Below, one piece after another: positions 8,394-18,297 of a stretch of DNA of 64,000 nt (position 1 is the stretch's first letter; every line of letters begins with the position of its first letter). The stretch is taken from NCBI RefSeq assembly GCF_023284045.1, contig NZ_JAKIKQ010000021.1, forward strand, positions 1 through 64,000, in the 5' to 3' direction. A program made the position numbers and the translations under genes. The notes under the pieces are model-generated. The model ran no database searches, was not told the DNA's origin, and saw only the letters and a list, made by a program, of their open reading frames with translations. The stretch is from Shewanella kaireitica. GTDB lineage: Bacteria; Pseudomonadota; Gammaproteobacteria; Enterobacterales; Shewanellaceae.

Positions 8394-9158
8394 TTAACGG
8401 CTCTCTGTTTGTGCATCATCCCAATCTACGGCCAGTCCAGTGTCGTAGCGCAAATCCACCACTCCTACCTTTTTATCTTGCGCAGCAAGCTTGGGGTAGA
8501 CGTGGATAAACCTTTGTATCCTTGTCATACTATCTTCTCGGCCAAGCTCAAGCCTGATACCGTTATTTAACTCTGCATGCCATGCATGTCTTGCACTTAA
8601 ACCCAAACTCTTCAAGCTAAATCCATTGATGGTTAACAACTCTCCAAGTTGCTGGTAGGTTGTCAACACTGACTTCCCTTGTGCCTCTGGCCCCGTCAAC
8701 GAAGGCAAATTGGGTATCCCCTCTTTTGCTGGAGCATCAAACACATCACCATAGGTGTTGAGCCAAGCATCACCATTCCAATGGGCTACTGGTACTTGTT
8801 CAATCAAGTACACTTTTAACTTTGCAGGCCACTCGCGTCTTACCGATGCCTGATAAACCCATGGCAAGGCCTCCAATGCCTGCTGTACTTGATTGACATC
8901 TGCAGAGAAAAAGCTTCTTTGCATCAAATCTTGCAGTGCAACTTGAATTTCTTGGTCAGCGGTATAATTCCGCTCACCGTTAATCGCAACAGCTTCAATC
9001 GGTAACGCATCCGCATCATTCAATACTGCGTTGAGCTTAAAAGCCGCAGCCGAAAGTCCGATTAAAACACTCGCAAGAAACACTAACCCAAAGCATAAAT
9101 ACCAGTCGGTTTTTAACAGCAAAACTCGAACACGTTGGCCTTTATCGCTCCAAGACAT
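8394..9158 (-). CDS. ftsQ: cell division protein FtsQ
   Basis: FtsQ is a bitopic inner-membrane protein that recruits FtsB and FtsL to the divisome. The 254-residue product has a short cytoplasmic tail, one membrane segment at about 20-42, then a POTRA domain (IEAVAINGERNYTADQEIQ) and the FtsQ/DivIB beta domain. GTAAGG precedes the ATG. It is separated from murC by 105 bp, the only real gap in the dcw cluster, which carries a strong promoter; the ddl gene usual at this point in E. coli is missing. Confidence 0.95.
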   Translation of the reverse strand: MSWSDKGQRVRVLLLKTDWYLCFGLVFLASVLIGLSAAAFKLNAVLNDADALPIEAVAINGERNYTADQEIQVALQDLMQRSFFSADVNQVQQALEALPWVYQASVRREWPAKLKVYLIEQVPVAHWNGDAWLNTYGDVFDAPAKEGIPNLPSLTGPEAQGKSVLTTYQQLGELLTINGFSLKSLGLSARHAWHAELNNGIRLELGREDSMTRIQRFIHVYPKLAAQDKKVGVVDLRYDTGLAVDWDDAQTESR

Positions 9159-9200
9159 CCTTACGCCCTCTTATTAGGTCGTGAAGAGGGAAAACCGGCC

Positions 9201-9228
9201 ATTATATAGACCTTATCCTGAGCGTCAA
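9201..9228 (-). promoter_or_regulatory. ftsQAZ promoter between murC and ftsQ
   Basis: On the minus strand TTGACG (9228-9223), a 16-bp spacer and a perfect TATAAT (9206-9201) stand 43 bp before the ftsQ ATG. This is one of the best sigma-70 matches in the window. It would let ftsQ, ftsA and ftsZ be transcribed independently of the mraZ promoter 12.7 kb upstream, as the promoters inside E. coli ddlB and ftsQ do. Confidence 0.75.
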
Positions 9229-9263
9229 AATTTGCAGTGTAACTCATTGTATATATTTCTAAG

Positions 9264-10733
9264 TTACCCATTTTTATCTTCAGCTTCTTTTGCGTCAAAG
9301 CCCAAATTTGACTGTGCCAAATTTCGTGATAACACGCCAATATTACCCGCGCCTTGAGTGAGAAGCAGATCACCATTTTGAAGTAATTCTGGTAATACCA
9401 TTTGTAACTGCTCATTATTGGCAACAAATACAGGCTCCAGCTGACCACGGACTCGAATAGAGCGACACAATGCACGACTATCAGCCCCTGGTATAGCGGC
9501 TTCTCCAGCGGCATAAACATCAAGTAATAACAGGCAATCAACTTGGGAAAGAACTTCAACAAAGTCTTCATAAAGATCACGAGTACGACTATAACGATGT
9601 GGCTGATAGATCATCACTAATCTGCGCTCAGGCCAGCCCTGTCTTGCCGCTTTTATCGTTGCTGCGACTTCACTCGGATGATGACCGTAATCATCTACCA
9701 GTTTTATTTCGCCCCTACTGGTTTCAAAATCACCGACCTGCTGGAAACGGCGACCAATCCCCTGAAATTCTGCCAGTGCTTTTACGATAGCCTCATCATC
9801 AATGTCATCTTCACTGGCTACAGCAATTGCCGCCAAAGCATTTAGCACATTGTGTTCACCTGGCAAGTTTACCGACAGTTGCAGATCTGCCACGCCATTG
9901 CGCTTAACCGTAAATTGACTGCTATAACCAGTCTGAGTGAAACCAACCGCTTGTACATCAGCTTCGTCACTGAACCCATAGGTGACCACCTTTCGGCTAA
10001 AACGTGGCAATAGTTCACGCACAATAGGATCGTCGATGCAAACCACAGCAACGCCATAAAATGGCAAATTATGGATAAAGTCAACGAAGGTATTCTTTAG
10101 CTTTTCAATATCTCCACCATAGGTATCCATATGGTCGGCTTCGATATTAGTTACAACACTCACCATTGGCTGCAGATGCAAAAAGCTCGCATCACTTTCA
10201 TCAGCTTCAGCGATCAGGTAACGGCTATGCCCTAAACGTGCATTAGTGCCTGCACTATTTAATAAACCACCAATAACAAAAGTAGGATCGCGATCAGCTT
10301 GTGCGTAAACACTGGCAATTAAACTAGTTGTAGTTGTTTTACCGTGAGTGCCAGCAACCGCAACACCGTGACGGTAACGCATCAGTTCTGCCAGCATTTC
10401 AGCGCGCTGAACAACAGGAATACGCAGCTCTTTCGCAGCCATCAACTCAGGGTTATCAGCACTGATCGCGGTTGAAACTACGACGACGTCAACATCCTTA
10501 ACATTATCGGCATTGTGGCCAATATGGATAACAGCTCCCAACTGACTTAGTCGCTCTGTCACTGCATTTTCAGCGATATCAGAGCCACTCAATTTGTAGC
10601 CCTCGTTAACAAGCACTTCCGCTATGCCACCCATACCTGCACCACCTATTCCAACAAAATAGATATGCTTCACCCTACGCATTTCAGGGATCATGGTTCT
10701 TAGCTGCGAATACTTCTCTGCTTTGTTACTCAT
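9264..10733 (-). CDS. murC: UDP-N-acetylmuramate--L-alanine ligase
   Basis: MurC adds the first amino acid, L-alanine, to UDP-MurNAc in the cytoplasm. The 489-residue protein shows the N-terminal Rossmann motif GIGGAGMGGIAEVL, the ATP-binding Mur ligase loop GTHGKTTTT at 128-136, the EADESD acidic motif, and the C-terminal ligase domain with DDYGHHPSEV. It ends in the acidic tail AKEAEDKNG, slightly longer than needed. It follows murG by 1 bp. Confidence 0.98.
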   Translation of the reverse strand: MSNKAEKYSQLRTMIPEMRRVKHIYFVGIGGAGMGGIAEVLVNEGYKLSGSDIAENAVTERLSQLGAVIHIGHNADNVKDVDVVVVSTAISADNPELMAAKELRIPVVQRAEMLAELMRYRHGVAVAGTHGKTTTTSLIASVYAQADRDPTFVIGGLLNSAGTNARLGHSRYLIAEADESDASFLHLQPMVSVVTNIEADHMDTYGGDIEKLKNTFVDFIHNLPFYGVAVVCIDDPIVRELLPRFSRKVVTYGFSDEADVQAVGFTQTGYSSQFTVKRNGVADLQLSVNLPGEHNVLNALAAIAVASEDDIDDEAIVKALAEFQGIGRRFQQVGDFETSRGEIKLVDDYGHHPSEVAATIKAARQGWPERRLVMIYQPHRYSRTRDLYEDFVEVLSQVDCLLLLDVYAAGEAAIPGADSRALCRSIRVRGQLEPVFVANNEQLQMVLPELLQNGDLLLTQGAGNIGVLSRNLAQSNLGFDAKEAEDKNG

Positions 10734-10734
10734 C

Positions 10735-11844
10735 TCAACCCTTTTCCGCTAATTTAATACAGACGTCGGCGACTCGTTGCGTTGCATCGACTACAGCCAC
10801 GTCTCGGGCGCGCTCGCCCATTTTGCATAACTCTTTTCTGTCGGACGCTAGCATCGACAATTTACTTATCAACTTACTGCTATCCACTAAAGGTTGTGGT
10901 AGTAAAAATGCAGCGCCAGCCTCAACTAATACCTGAGCATTTTTGGTTTGATGGTCATCTACAGCATGTGGATATGGCACTAATAGGCTCGGTAGTCCAA
11001 CTGCTGCAAGTTCTGATACCGTCAATGCACCCGAACGGCACACAACCACATCAGCCCAGCGATACGCAGCTTCCATATCGTCAATAAACTCAGCGACCTT
11101 CACGCTACCATCTTGGCCTAAGTGCTGATACTCAGCCTTAACCGATGCTAAATTGTTGCGACCAACTTGATGCCAAACGGTCATTGGATGGGTTTTGCTT
11201 ACGCCCTCAAGCGCACCAGGCATGACATCGTTAAATATCTTGGCGCCTAAGCTACCACCCACTACTAAAACTTTTAGCGCTTCCTCTTCACAAGCTTTAT
11301 CTCTATTGCCACCCAGTGCAATTAACTCTTTACGAATTGGGTTACCAACAGTTTCAGCACTCACATCGGTAAATGTGTCAGGGAATGCACACAGCACTTC
11401 AGTAGCGACCTTAGATAAAAGCTTATTGGTCATCCCTGGAATGGCGTTTTGCTCATGCAAAACTAATGGAATACCTGATAATCTTGCTGCCACTCCACCG
11501 GGGCCACTGGCAAAGCCGCCCATGCCCATCACCACATCAGGTTTAAAATCTTGGATCACTGAGCGAGCCTGCATAACTGAGCGCAGGATCTTAAATGGAG
11601 CAGCCAATTTACGTAATAAACCGTTTCCTCGAACCCCCTTGATATCGAGAAAATCGATATCAAAGCCGTGTTGCGGTACTAATCTCGCCTCCATTCTATC
11701 GGCAGTACCTAACCAGCGTACCTTCCAGCCCTGCTGGGTTAGGTATTTAGCAACCGCAAGCGCAGGAAAAACATGGCCGCCAGTGCCGCCGGCCATAATT
11801 AAAATGCGCTTCTGTTGTACTTGCTCAGTCATTAATTCACTCAT
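10735..11844 (-). CDS. murG: lipid II synthase MurG (GlcNAc transferase)
   Basis: MurG transfers GlcNAc to lipid I to make lipid II at the cytoplasmic face of the inner membrane. The 369-residue GT28 enzyme has the N-terminal glycine loop MAGGTGGHVFPALAVA near 18-33 and the second G-loop VVGGSLGAK near 200. Its ATG overlaps the ftsW stop as TAATG, implying translational coupling. A second in-frame Met at residue 5 is an alternative start. Confidence 0.97.
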   Translation of the reverse strand: MSELMTEQVQQKRILIMAGGTGGHVFPALAVAKYLTQQGWKVRWLGTADRMEARLVPQHGFDIDFLDIKGVRGNGLLRKLAAPFKILRSVMQARSVIQDFKPDVVMGMGGFASGPGGVAARLSGIPLVLHEQNAIPGMTNKLLSKVATEVLCAFPDTFTDVSAETVGNPIRKELIALGGNRDKACEEEALKVLVVGGSLGAKIFNDVMPGALEGVSKTHPMTVWHQVGRNNLASVKAEYQHLGQDGSVKVAEFIDDMEAAYRWADVVVCRSGALTVSELAAVGLPSLLVPYPHAVDDHQTKNAQVLVEAGAAFLLPQPLVDSSKLISKLSMLASDRKELCKMGERARDVAVVDATQRVADVCIKLAEKG

Positions 11845-13061
11845 TATTTTGGACCTCGGCCTTCAACGGCTTGGATCACACTTAATCGTCTTTCGTAATC
11901 AATTCGGATCAACATCATCGCTGCTGCCGTCATAACCCATAAACTACTACCACCATAGCTAATGAATGGCAGGGTCAAACCTTTTGTGGGTAACATGCCA
12001 ATACTTGCCCCCACATTAACCACCGTTTGAAAGCAGATCCAAATACCAATGCCGTAGGCAAGGTAGCCATCAAATGCACGCTCAAGCGATAAGCACATGT
12101 TACCTAGCTTAATCGCTCTCAAAGCGACAAACAGCAGCACCGCAAGCACCACGATAATGCCGATAAATCCTAATTCCTCACCAATAACGGCAAAGATAAA
12201 ATCGGTGTGAGCTTCAGGCAGATACTCTAATTTCTGAATACTATTTCCTAAACCTTGTCCAAACCAGTCGCCACGCCCATAAGCCATCAATGATTGGGTT
12301 AGCTGATAGCCACTACCAAATGGATCTTGCCAAGGATCTAAAAATGACGTCACTCGTCGCATACGATATGGCTCTAATGCCACCAAAGCCACAAACGCTA
12401 AGACTCCGGTCAGGATCAGCGCAAAAAAGTCTAATAATCTGGCACCAGCCAAAAATAGCAAGCCTACAGTGCCAACAAATAGCACTACGACGGTGCCTAA
12501 ATCCGGCTGCATTAAAATCAGAAATGCATACACTGCAAATACAGCGATTGGCTTATAAAAGCCTTTAGCGTTTTCTCTAATCTCTTGATGACGCCTTACC
12601 AAGTACCCCGCCATATAAATTGCAAAAACGAACTTGGCGATTTCTGCAACCTGTATTCGGATCGGGCCAACAGTTAACCAGCGCGTAGCACCGTTTACCG
12701 TGGTCCCTACTAACAATACTGCGACCAGCATAATGCCTACAATCAACAGCAAAAATGGACTAAAATTTTGCCAATGGCGCATCTCTACTTGTAGAACGAC
12801 TGCCGCAATTATCATGCAGCCCACTAAATATGCGCCATGGCGCCATACAAAGTGAAATGGATTGCCAGTTAAACTCTGCGCTTCAGGCATAGAGGCGGAC
12901 ATCACCATCACAAACCCAAAGCAGATTAACGACAATACCGCGAACAGCAATGCTCGGTCATACAACTGCATACCCGGCGCGGCTCTATCTGCAAATAAGT
13001 TTGCTAGCGACCACTTAAAGCGGCCACTAAACAGACTGAGCTGCTTCTCTGCGCTAGGCAT
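11844..13061 (-). CDS. ftsW: septal peptidoglycan polymerase FtsW
   Basis: FtsW is the SEDS-family glycosyltransferase that polymerises septal peptidoglycan with FtsI. The 405-residue protein has about ten hydrophobic segments, the SEDS sequences WLTVGPIRIQVAEIAKF, PEAHTDFIFAVIGEELGF and KGLTLPFISYGGSS, and a cytoplasmic N-terminus. The start codon overlaps the murD reading frame by 8 bp, and the stop overlaps the murG start. Confidence 0.97.
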   Translation of the reverse strand: MPSAEKQLSLFSGRFKWSLANLFADRAAPGMQLYDRALLFAVLSLICFGFVMVMSASMPEAQSLTGNPFHFVWRHGAYLVGCMIIAAVVLQVEMRHWQNFSPFLLLIVGIMLVAVLLVGTTVNGATRWLTVGPIRIQVAEIAKFVFAIYMAGYLVRRHQEIRENAKGFYKPIAVFAVYAFLILMQPDLGTVVVLFVGTVGLLFLAGARLLDFFALILTGVLAFVALVALEPYRMRRVTSFLDPWQDPFGSGYQLTQSLMAYGRGDWFGQGLGNSIQKLEYLPEAHTDFIFAVIGEELGFIGIIVVLAVLLFVALRAIKLGNMCLSLERAFDGYLAYGIGIWICFQTVVNVGASIGMLPTKGLTLPFISYGGSSLWVMTAAAMMLIRIDYERRLSVIQAVEGRGPK

Positions 13062-14370
13062 TTAACTTGCCAACTTCAGCGCGAAAGTCATCGCCACGCG
13101 CCATAAAATTAGGGTACATATCTAAACTGGCACATGCTGGTGACAGAATAACGATATCACCTGCAGTTGAAATTTCATTGGCTAACGCTACCGCTTCAGC
13201 CATGGTATCAACGGACTGTGCGCCCTCTTTGAGAGCGGCAATTTTGTCACCATCTTTACCTAGGGTGATTAAACTGCTGACTTTCTCCAGCGCTGCTGCT
13301 AAAGCGGAAAAATCTGCACCTTTGCCGTCACCGCCAGCAATCAAAATCAATTCACCTAAGTGCTCACTCAAACCTTCGATTGCTGCTACTGTTGCGCCAA
13401 CATTGGTTGCTTTAGAGTCGTTGACATAAGTCACTCCAGCAATATCGGCAACCACTTCACAGCGGTGAGTCAGCCCAGTAAACTGTTTAGCAACTGCGAC
13501 TAAATATTCGCGGCCGATATCGACACTGCTCGCCAGTGCCATTGCCGCAATCAAATTAGCGTGGTTATGACTCCCCACCAAAGCAACCTCGCTTATAGGC
13601 ATAATCACACTACTACCACGTACAATATTGCCTTCGGCAATGCCCCAAGCGTCAACTTCTGGTGCATCTAAACCAAAGCTATTTTGGTTCATCGGACTAT
13701 TTGGTAACGTCAGCAGATCTTCTCGATTAAACAGTATGCTTTTACTTTGATCATAAAGATTCAGTTTGGCTTGTCGGTATGACTCCAAGTCACTGTAACG
13801 ATCCATATGATCTTCACTAATGTTTAAACAGGTTGCCGCAATACAATTGAGGCTATGGGTGGTCTCCAGCTGGAAACTAGATAGCTCAAGCACATAAAGC
13901 TCTTTTGGGTCCAACAGCAGATCCAATACAGGAATACCGATATTGCCACCCAAGGCATAAGATAATCCTGCCGCTGCGGCCATTTCACCGACTAAGGTAG
14001 TGACCGTAGACTTACCATTTGAGCCAGTAATACCTATAACACGGGCGGAGCTGCTGGCGATCGCTCTAGCGAATAGCTCGACATCGCCAATCACTTCAAT
14101 ACCCATATCAAATGCAGCGCGTACCTCTGGCGTTTCAACAGAAATGCCTGGGCTAATAACAATCTGAGATGCTTGAACTAAGTAACGGCAATCAAACCCG
14201 CCAGCGATTAGCTCAACATCAGGATAAGCGGCAGTCAGTTTATCTGCACCTGGAGGCTGCTCTCGACTGTCCATCACTAAAGGAGTTATACCCTGATCAC
14301 ACAGGTAGCGAACAACCGATAAGCCAGTTGCTCCCAATCCTAATACTATGTGTGAATACTGCTGCGCCAT
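13054..14370 (-). CDS. murD: UDP-N-acetylmuramoyl-L-alanine--D-glutamate ligase
   Basis: MurD adds D-glutamate to UDP-MurNAc-L-Ala. The 438-residue product has an N-terminal UDP-binding domain (VLGLGATGLSVVRYL), the ATP loop GITGSNGKSTVTTL near 114-127, and the C-terminal domain with YVNDSKATN and LSPACASLD. It ends in TAG inside the first codons of ftsW and is 14 bp downstream of mraY. Confidence 0.97.
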   Translation of the reverse strand: MAQQYSHIVLGLGATGLSVVRYLCDQGITPLVMDSREQPPGADKLTAAYPDVELIAGGFDCRYLVQASQIVISPGISVETPEVRAAFDMGIEVIGDVELFARAIASSSARVIGITGSNGKSTVTTLVGEMAAAAGLSYALGGNIGIPVLDLLLDPKELYVLELSSFQLETTHSLNCIAATCLNISEDHMDRYSDLESYRQAKLNLYDQSKSILFNREDLLTLPNSPMNQNSFGLDAPEVDAWGIAEGNIVRGSSVIMPISEVALVGSHNHANLIAAMALASSVDIGREYLVAVAKQFTGLTHRCEVVADIAGVTYVNDSKATNVGATVAAIEGLSEHLGELILIAGGDGKGADFSALAAALEKVSSLITLGKDGDKIAALKEGAQSVDTMAEAVALANEISTAGDIVILSPACASLDMYPNFMARGDDFRAEVGKLNA

Positions 14371-14384
14371 GTTATATGTCCGTT

Positions 14385-15467
14385 TTATCTAAGCTTCAAC
14401 GTTGCAAGACCAAGCAACACTAGGAACAGGGAGATAATCCAAAAGCGCACGATAACGCGCGGCTCTGGCCACCCTTTTAACTCATAATGATGATGTATAG
14501 GTGCCATACGGAAGATACGCTGGCCTCTTAGCTTGTAAGAACCGACCTGCAATATAACGGATACGGTCTCCATCACGAACACGCCCCCCATGATGACAAG
14601 TAAGATCTCTTGGCGCACTAATACCGCTATTGCGCCAAGTGCAGCACCAAGTGCTAGAGAACCTACATCCCCCATAAATACTTGTGCTGGATAAGTGTTA
14701 AACCATAAGAACCCAAGTCCCGCACCAACAATCGCCGTACAGACAATCACTAACTCACCCGCTCCAGGCAGATAAGGAATGTGCAAATAGTTAGCAAATT
14801 GAACATGACCCGAAAGATACGCGATCAAGGCAAATGCAGCTGCGACCATAACGGTTGGCATAATAGCTAAACCATCAAGACCGTCGGTTAAGTTGACCGC
14901 ATTACTTGAGCCCACAATCGTGAAGTACACCAATACAATAAAGAAAGCCCCCAGTTGCGGCATCACATCTTTAAAGAAAGGTACCACTAACTGTGTTTCT
15001 CCAGCCGTGTCAGCTGACGCGTAAAGATAAACAGCAATCACAATGGCTGCTATAGATTGCAATAGGTATTTCCAACGGGCGATCAATCCCTTAGTGTCTT
15101 TTCGAACCACTTTGCGATAGTCATCGATAAAACCAATGGTGCCAAAACTTGCTAGCACAAACAGCACAACCCACACATAACGGCTACCTAAATCGCCCCA
15201 AAGCAATACACTAATAAAAATACCAGCAAGAATAAGCAGACCACCCATAGTAGGTGTTCCGCGCTTGCTAAAATGAGACTCGGGGCCGTCGTTTCGCACA
15301 ACTTGGCCAATTTGCAATAACTGCAAACGTTCTATCATCTTTGGTCCCCACCAAAGACTAAACATCAATGCCGTCATCAATCCAAGAATGGCTCGGAAGG
15401 TGACATAAGAAAATACGTTAAACCCACTGTAAAACTGGGTTAAATACTCCGCCAGGTAAACCAGCAT
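14385..15467 (-). CDS. mraY: phospho-MurNAc-pentapeptide transferase MraY
   Basis: MraY makes lipid I by moving phospho-MurNAc-pentapeptide to undecaprenyl phosphate in the inner membrane. The 360-residue polytopic protein has ten predicted membrane segments. It has the catalytic Asp motif FIDDYRKV, the metal-binding NLTDGLDGLA and GDVGSLALG, and the cytosolic loop MAPIHHHYELKGW. The start overlaps the murF stop as TAATG. Confidence 0.98.
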   Translation of the reverse strand: MLVYLAEYLTQFYSGFNVFSYVTFRAILGLMTALMFSLWWGPKMIERLQLLQIGQVVRNDGPESHFSKRGTPTMGGLLILAGIFISVLLWGDLGSRYVWVVLFVLASFGTIGFIDDYRKVVRKDTKGLIARWKYLLQSIAAIVIAVYLYASADTAGETQLVVPFFKDVMPQLGAFFIVLVYFTIVGSSNAVNLTDGLDGLAIMPTVMVAAAFALIAYLSGHVQFANYLHIPYLPGAGELVIVCTAIVGAGLGFLWFNTYPAQVFMGDVGSLALGAALGAIAVLVRQEILLVIMGGVFVMETVSVILQVGSYKLRGQRIFRMAPIHHHYELKGWPEPRVIVRFWIISLFLVLLGLATLKLR

Positions 15468-16834
15468 TAAACAAACTCCCCGCGACCAAAGGCCATTGTT
15501 AAAGCTTCAACTACACGTTCCATTCTCGCACTGCGAGAACCTTTGACTAAGATTGTGATATCGCCATTAGACTCATTTATATAAGCCACTAATTTCTCTA
15601 TCAATTCATTAATATCTTTGTGGTGTGTAGTACCAAAAGCATGACTTGCACCTTCACTTAGCTCGCCAACACAAAACAGTGCATCAACACCTTTTGCTTT
15701 AGCTTCTGCGCCTAGCTCATTGTGCAAAAGGGCGGCATTGTCGCCTAATTCTCCTAAATCGCCCAGCACTAAACACCGATTTCCGTTAATTTCTTGAAGC
15801 CAGTCAATCGCCGCACCTACCGAGGCGGGGTTAGCATTATAGCTATCATCAATTACCGTTACTCTGCCTAAACGAGTTGGCAACATTCTGCCCTTGACGG
15901 GCTCAAGTAGGCTCAGTCCTTGATTGATAAAGCTTAATGACATACCAAGTGCCAAACATAGACTACTAGCAGCCAATGCATTAAGTACCTGATGGCGGCC
16001 AGCAAGCGGTAAAACCACAGATTCAACCTGTCCAGCATAGGAAATATCGAAGCTGTATCGCCCACCTTTATCCGCGTGTAATGCAGTCGCTTTCACATCA
16101 GCGGCTGCATCAATAGCAAAGGTTAACTGAGTTAAATGTTTAGATGCCGCTAACATCACTGCTGCAAAAGCATCATCGGCATTGATAACCGCAGTACCGT
16201 CTGTTGCAACGTGATTGAATATCTCAGATTTAGCCTTGGCAACTCCCGCTAACGAGCCAAACCCTTCAAGGTGTGCCGAGGCAACATTATTCACCATCGC
16301 GACAGTGGGTTTAACTAGGCTCGAGGTATAATCAATTTCTCCAGCATGATTAGCACCAAGCTCAAATACACCAAACTGATCACCAGCTTGTAAACGTAAT
16401 AATGTCAGCGGCACACCGATTTCGTTGTTAAAATTCCCAGCGGTATAAAGCACTTGGTGTTGCTGTGACAAAATAGTGGCAACCATCTCTTTAACACTGG
16501 TTTTGCCGTTTGAGCCAGTTAATGCAACACAGACTGGCGCTAGCTTCTCTCGTACATAAGCGCCAATGTCCCCCATTGCTCGCTGGCTATTGTCTACAAT
16601 GATTTGCGAAACAGCATCTGGGAGTTCGTGCTCAACCAGCACCGCCCTTACGCCATTCTCTGCAGCTGATGCTACAAAGTTATGGCCATCAAAGTTGTCA
16701 CCTTTAAGTGCCACAAAGAGTGTTTGTCCATCCACAGCGCGACTATCACTCGATACCTGTTCTATCGACAAATCTTCTCCAAGCAACTTGCCCCCAAGGT
16801 GCTCAGCAATTTCAGTTAACGTTAGCTTTATCAT
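15467..16834 (-). CDS. murF: UDP-N-acetylmuramoyl-tripeptide--D-alanyl-D-alanine ligase
   Basis: MurF adds D-Ala-D-Ala to complete the UDP-MurNAc pentapeptide. The 455-residue protein has the Mur ligase ATP loop VALTGSNGKTSVKEMV near 103-118, the ELGANHAGEI signature of MurF and the C-terminal motif IDDSYNANPASV. It overlaps murE by 4 bp (ATGA). Its dipeptide substrate must come from a ddl gene elsewhere in the genome, because none lies in this cluster. Confidence 0.97.
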   Translation of the reverse strand: MIKLTLTEIAEHLGGKLLGEDLSIEQVSSDSRAVDGQTLFVALKGDNFDGHNFVASAAENGVRAVLVEHELPDAVSQIIVDNSQRAMGDIGAYVREKLAPVCVALTGSNGKTSVKEMVATILSQQHQVLYTAGNFNNEIGVPLTLLRLQAGDQFGVFELGANHAGEIDYTSSLVKPTVAMVNNVASAHLEGFGSLAGVAKAKSEIFNHVATDGTAVINADDAFAAVMLAASKHLTQLTFAIDAAADVKATALHADKGGRYSFDISYAGQVESVVLPLAGRHQVLNALAASSLCLALGMSLSFINQGLSLLEPVKGRMLPTRLGRVTVIDDSYNANPASVGAAIDWLQEINGNRCLVLGDLGELGDNAALLHNELGAEAKAKGVDALFCVGELSEGASHAFGTTHHKDINELIEKLVAYINESNGDITILVKGSRSARMERVVEALTMAFGRGEFV

Positions 16835-18297
16835 GCTTTACCTTCCGCTATGGCTTTGGTAAATGCGCGTTCGTCATAATTCAATTTTTCACCATTAACT
16901 TCTTGGTAGGTTTCATGCCCTTTACCGGCAAGTAGCACCATGTCACCAGGTTTTGCCAAGGCAACCACTTCTCTAATAGCTGCTTTACGATTAACTTGAG
17001 ATTGCGCCTTTTGCGGCTCAATAAATCCTGAAAAAACATCTGCGATGATATCTTCAGGATTTTCACTACGTGCGTTATCGCTGGTCACCATCACATGATC
17101 GGCAAACTGCTCTGCACTGCTTGCCATCATAGGGCGTTTACCTGAATCTCTATCTCCACCACAACCAAACAAGCACCATAATTCACCCTTACAGTGCACT
17201 CTTAATGCCTGTAAAGCCTGCTCGATAGCATCTGGCGTGTGGGCATAATCGACAACTAACGTTACATTGCCAGTGGTGGTAAATCGCTCCATTCGACCAG
17301 CAACCGGCGTCAGGGCTGACGCGAGTCTTACTATGGCTGCCATATCTTCACCCACAAGATAAAGTGCGCCCAGCGCTGCCACTAAATTAGAAAGATTAAA
17401 GTCACCTAATAGCGGCGATTGCAGTTTAGCTTCGCCTTCAGGCCAAACTAATGTGCACGTAACGCCACCATCATGGTAATGGCACTGCTTGGCATAGATA
17501 TCCGCCTTGCTATTACCCTTAATACTGAAGCCTAATGTTTTTGTTGATGTAGCTTGTGCTAACCACGAGGCGCCGGTTTCGTCATCATAATTTATCAAGC
17601 CTGCACTCAATGAGCTGAAATTAAACAGACGTTGCTTAGCAGCGCCATAAGCTTCCATTGTATGGTGGTAATCGAGGTGATCGCGGCTCAAATTGGTAAA
17701 GACAGCGACATCAAAAGGCACCGCTTCGACACGGCCTTGCACTAAACCATGACTAGATACTTCCATAGCGCAGGTATCAGCATGGCTTTTTTCAAAATTT
17801 TGTAATTGCTTAATCAGGGTAATAGCGTCGGCAGTGGTGTTGCCACTATCGACGAGCTCGCCCCATAATCCATTGCCCAGCGTCCCCATCACAGCAGTTT
17901 GCTTGCTCTGCAGTTGCTGTAATTGAGCAATTAACTGCGTAACAGAGGTTTTACCGTTAGTGCCCGTCACTCCGATAATCTTTGGTCGTTTGCTCGACAA
18001 AGGGTATGCCTGCACTGCTAACGCTGACAGTTGACGGTTTAACTGGAAAAACGAAATTTGCAAACCATTATCGGTGCTAACTTTGCCGTGTTCTTCTGGC
18101 GAGTCGGTATGCACCAATACTGCAGCGGCACCGTTATCCAATGCGGCTTGAGTATACTGTCGTCCATCTACCTGATAACCAGGTACTGCGACAAAAAGAT
18201 CGCCCGCTTTTAGCGCGCGGCTATCAAGCGTGAGATCATTGAAAACTTCTATGCCTGAATAGTGGAACCAGGGAGCAAGGAGATCTCGAATTAACAT
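16831..18297 (-). CDS. murE: UDP-N-acetylmuramoyl-tripeptide synthetase MurE
   Basis: MurE adds the third amino acid, meso-diaminopimelate in gammaproteobacteria, to the stem peptide. The 488-residue protein has the ATP loop GVTGTNGKTSVTQL near 109-122, the TNLSRDHLDYHHTMEAYGAAK motif including the carbamylated lysine region, and the DAP-specifying DNARSENP motif. The start overlaps the ftsI stop (TAATG), and the stop overlaps murF (ATGA). Confidence 0.97.
   Translation of the reverse strand: MLIRDLLAPWFHYSGIEVFNDLTLDSRALKAGDLFVAVPGYQVDGRQYTQAALDNGAAAVLVHTDSPEEHGKVSTDNGLQISFFQLNRQLSALAVQAYPLSSKRPKIIGVTGTNGKTSVTQLIAQLQQLQSKQTAVMGTLGNGLWGELVDSGNTTADAITLIKQLQNFEKSHADTCAMEVSSHGLVQGRVEAVPFDVAVFTNLSRDHLDYHHTMEAYGAAKQRLFNFSSLSAGLINYDDETGASWLAQATSTKTLGFSIKGNSKADIYAKQCHYHDGGVTCTLVWPEGEAKLQSPLLGDFNLSNLVAALGALYLVGEDMAAIVRLASALTPVAGRMERFTTTGNVTLVVDYAHTPDAIEQALQALRVHCKGELWCLFGCGGDRDSGKRPMMASSAEQFADHVMVTSDNARSENPEDIIADVFSGFIEPQKAQSQVNRKAAIREVVALAKPGDMVLLAGKGHETYQEVNGEKLNYDERAFTKAIAEGKA

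Noticed and set aside
9161..9580. 139-codon leftward frame over the murC 3' end and the murC-ftsQ gap
   Set aside because: It lies mostly in another frame of murC, has no family resemblance and would cover the ftsQ promoter.
11195..11935. 246-codon rightward frame
   Set aside because: It is antisense to murG and ftsW, with low-complexity Ser/Pro/Leu content typical of shadow frames.
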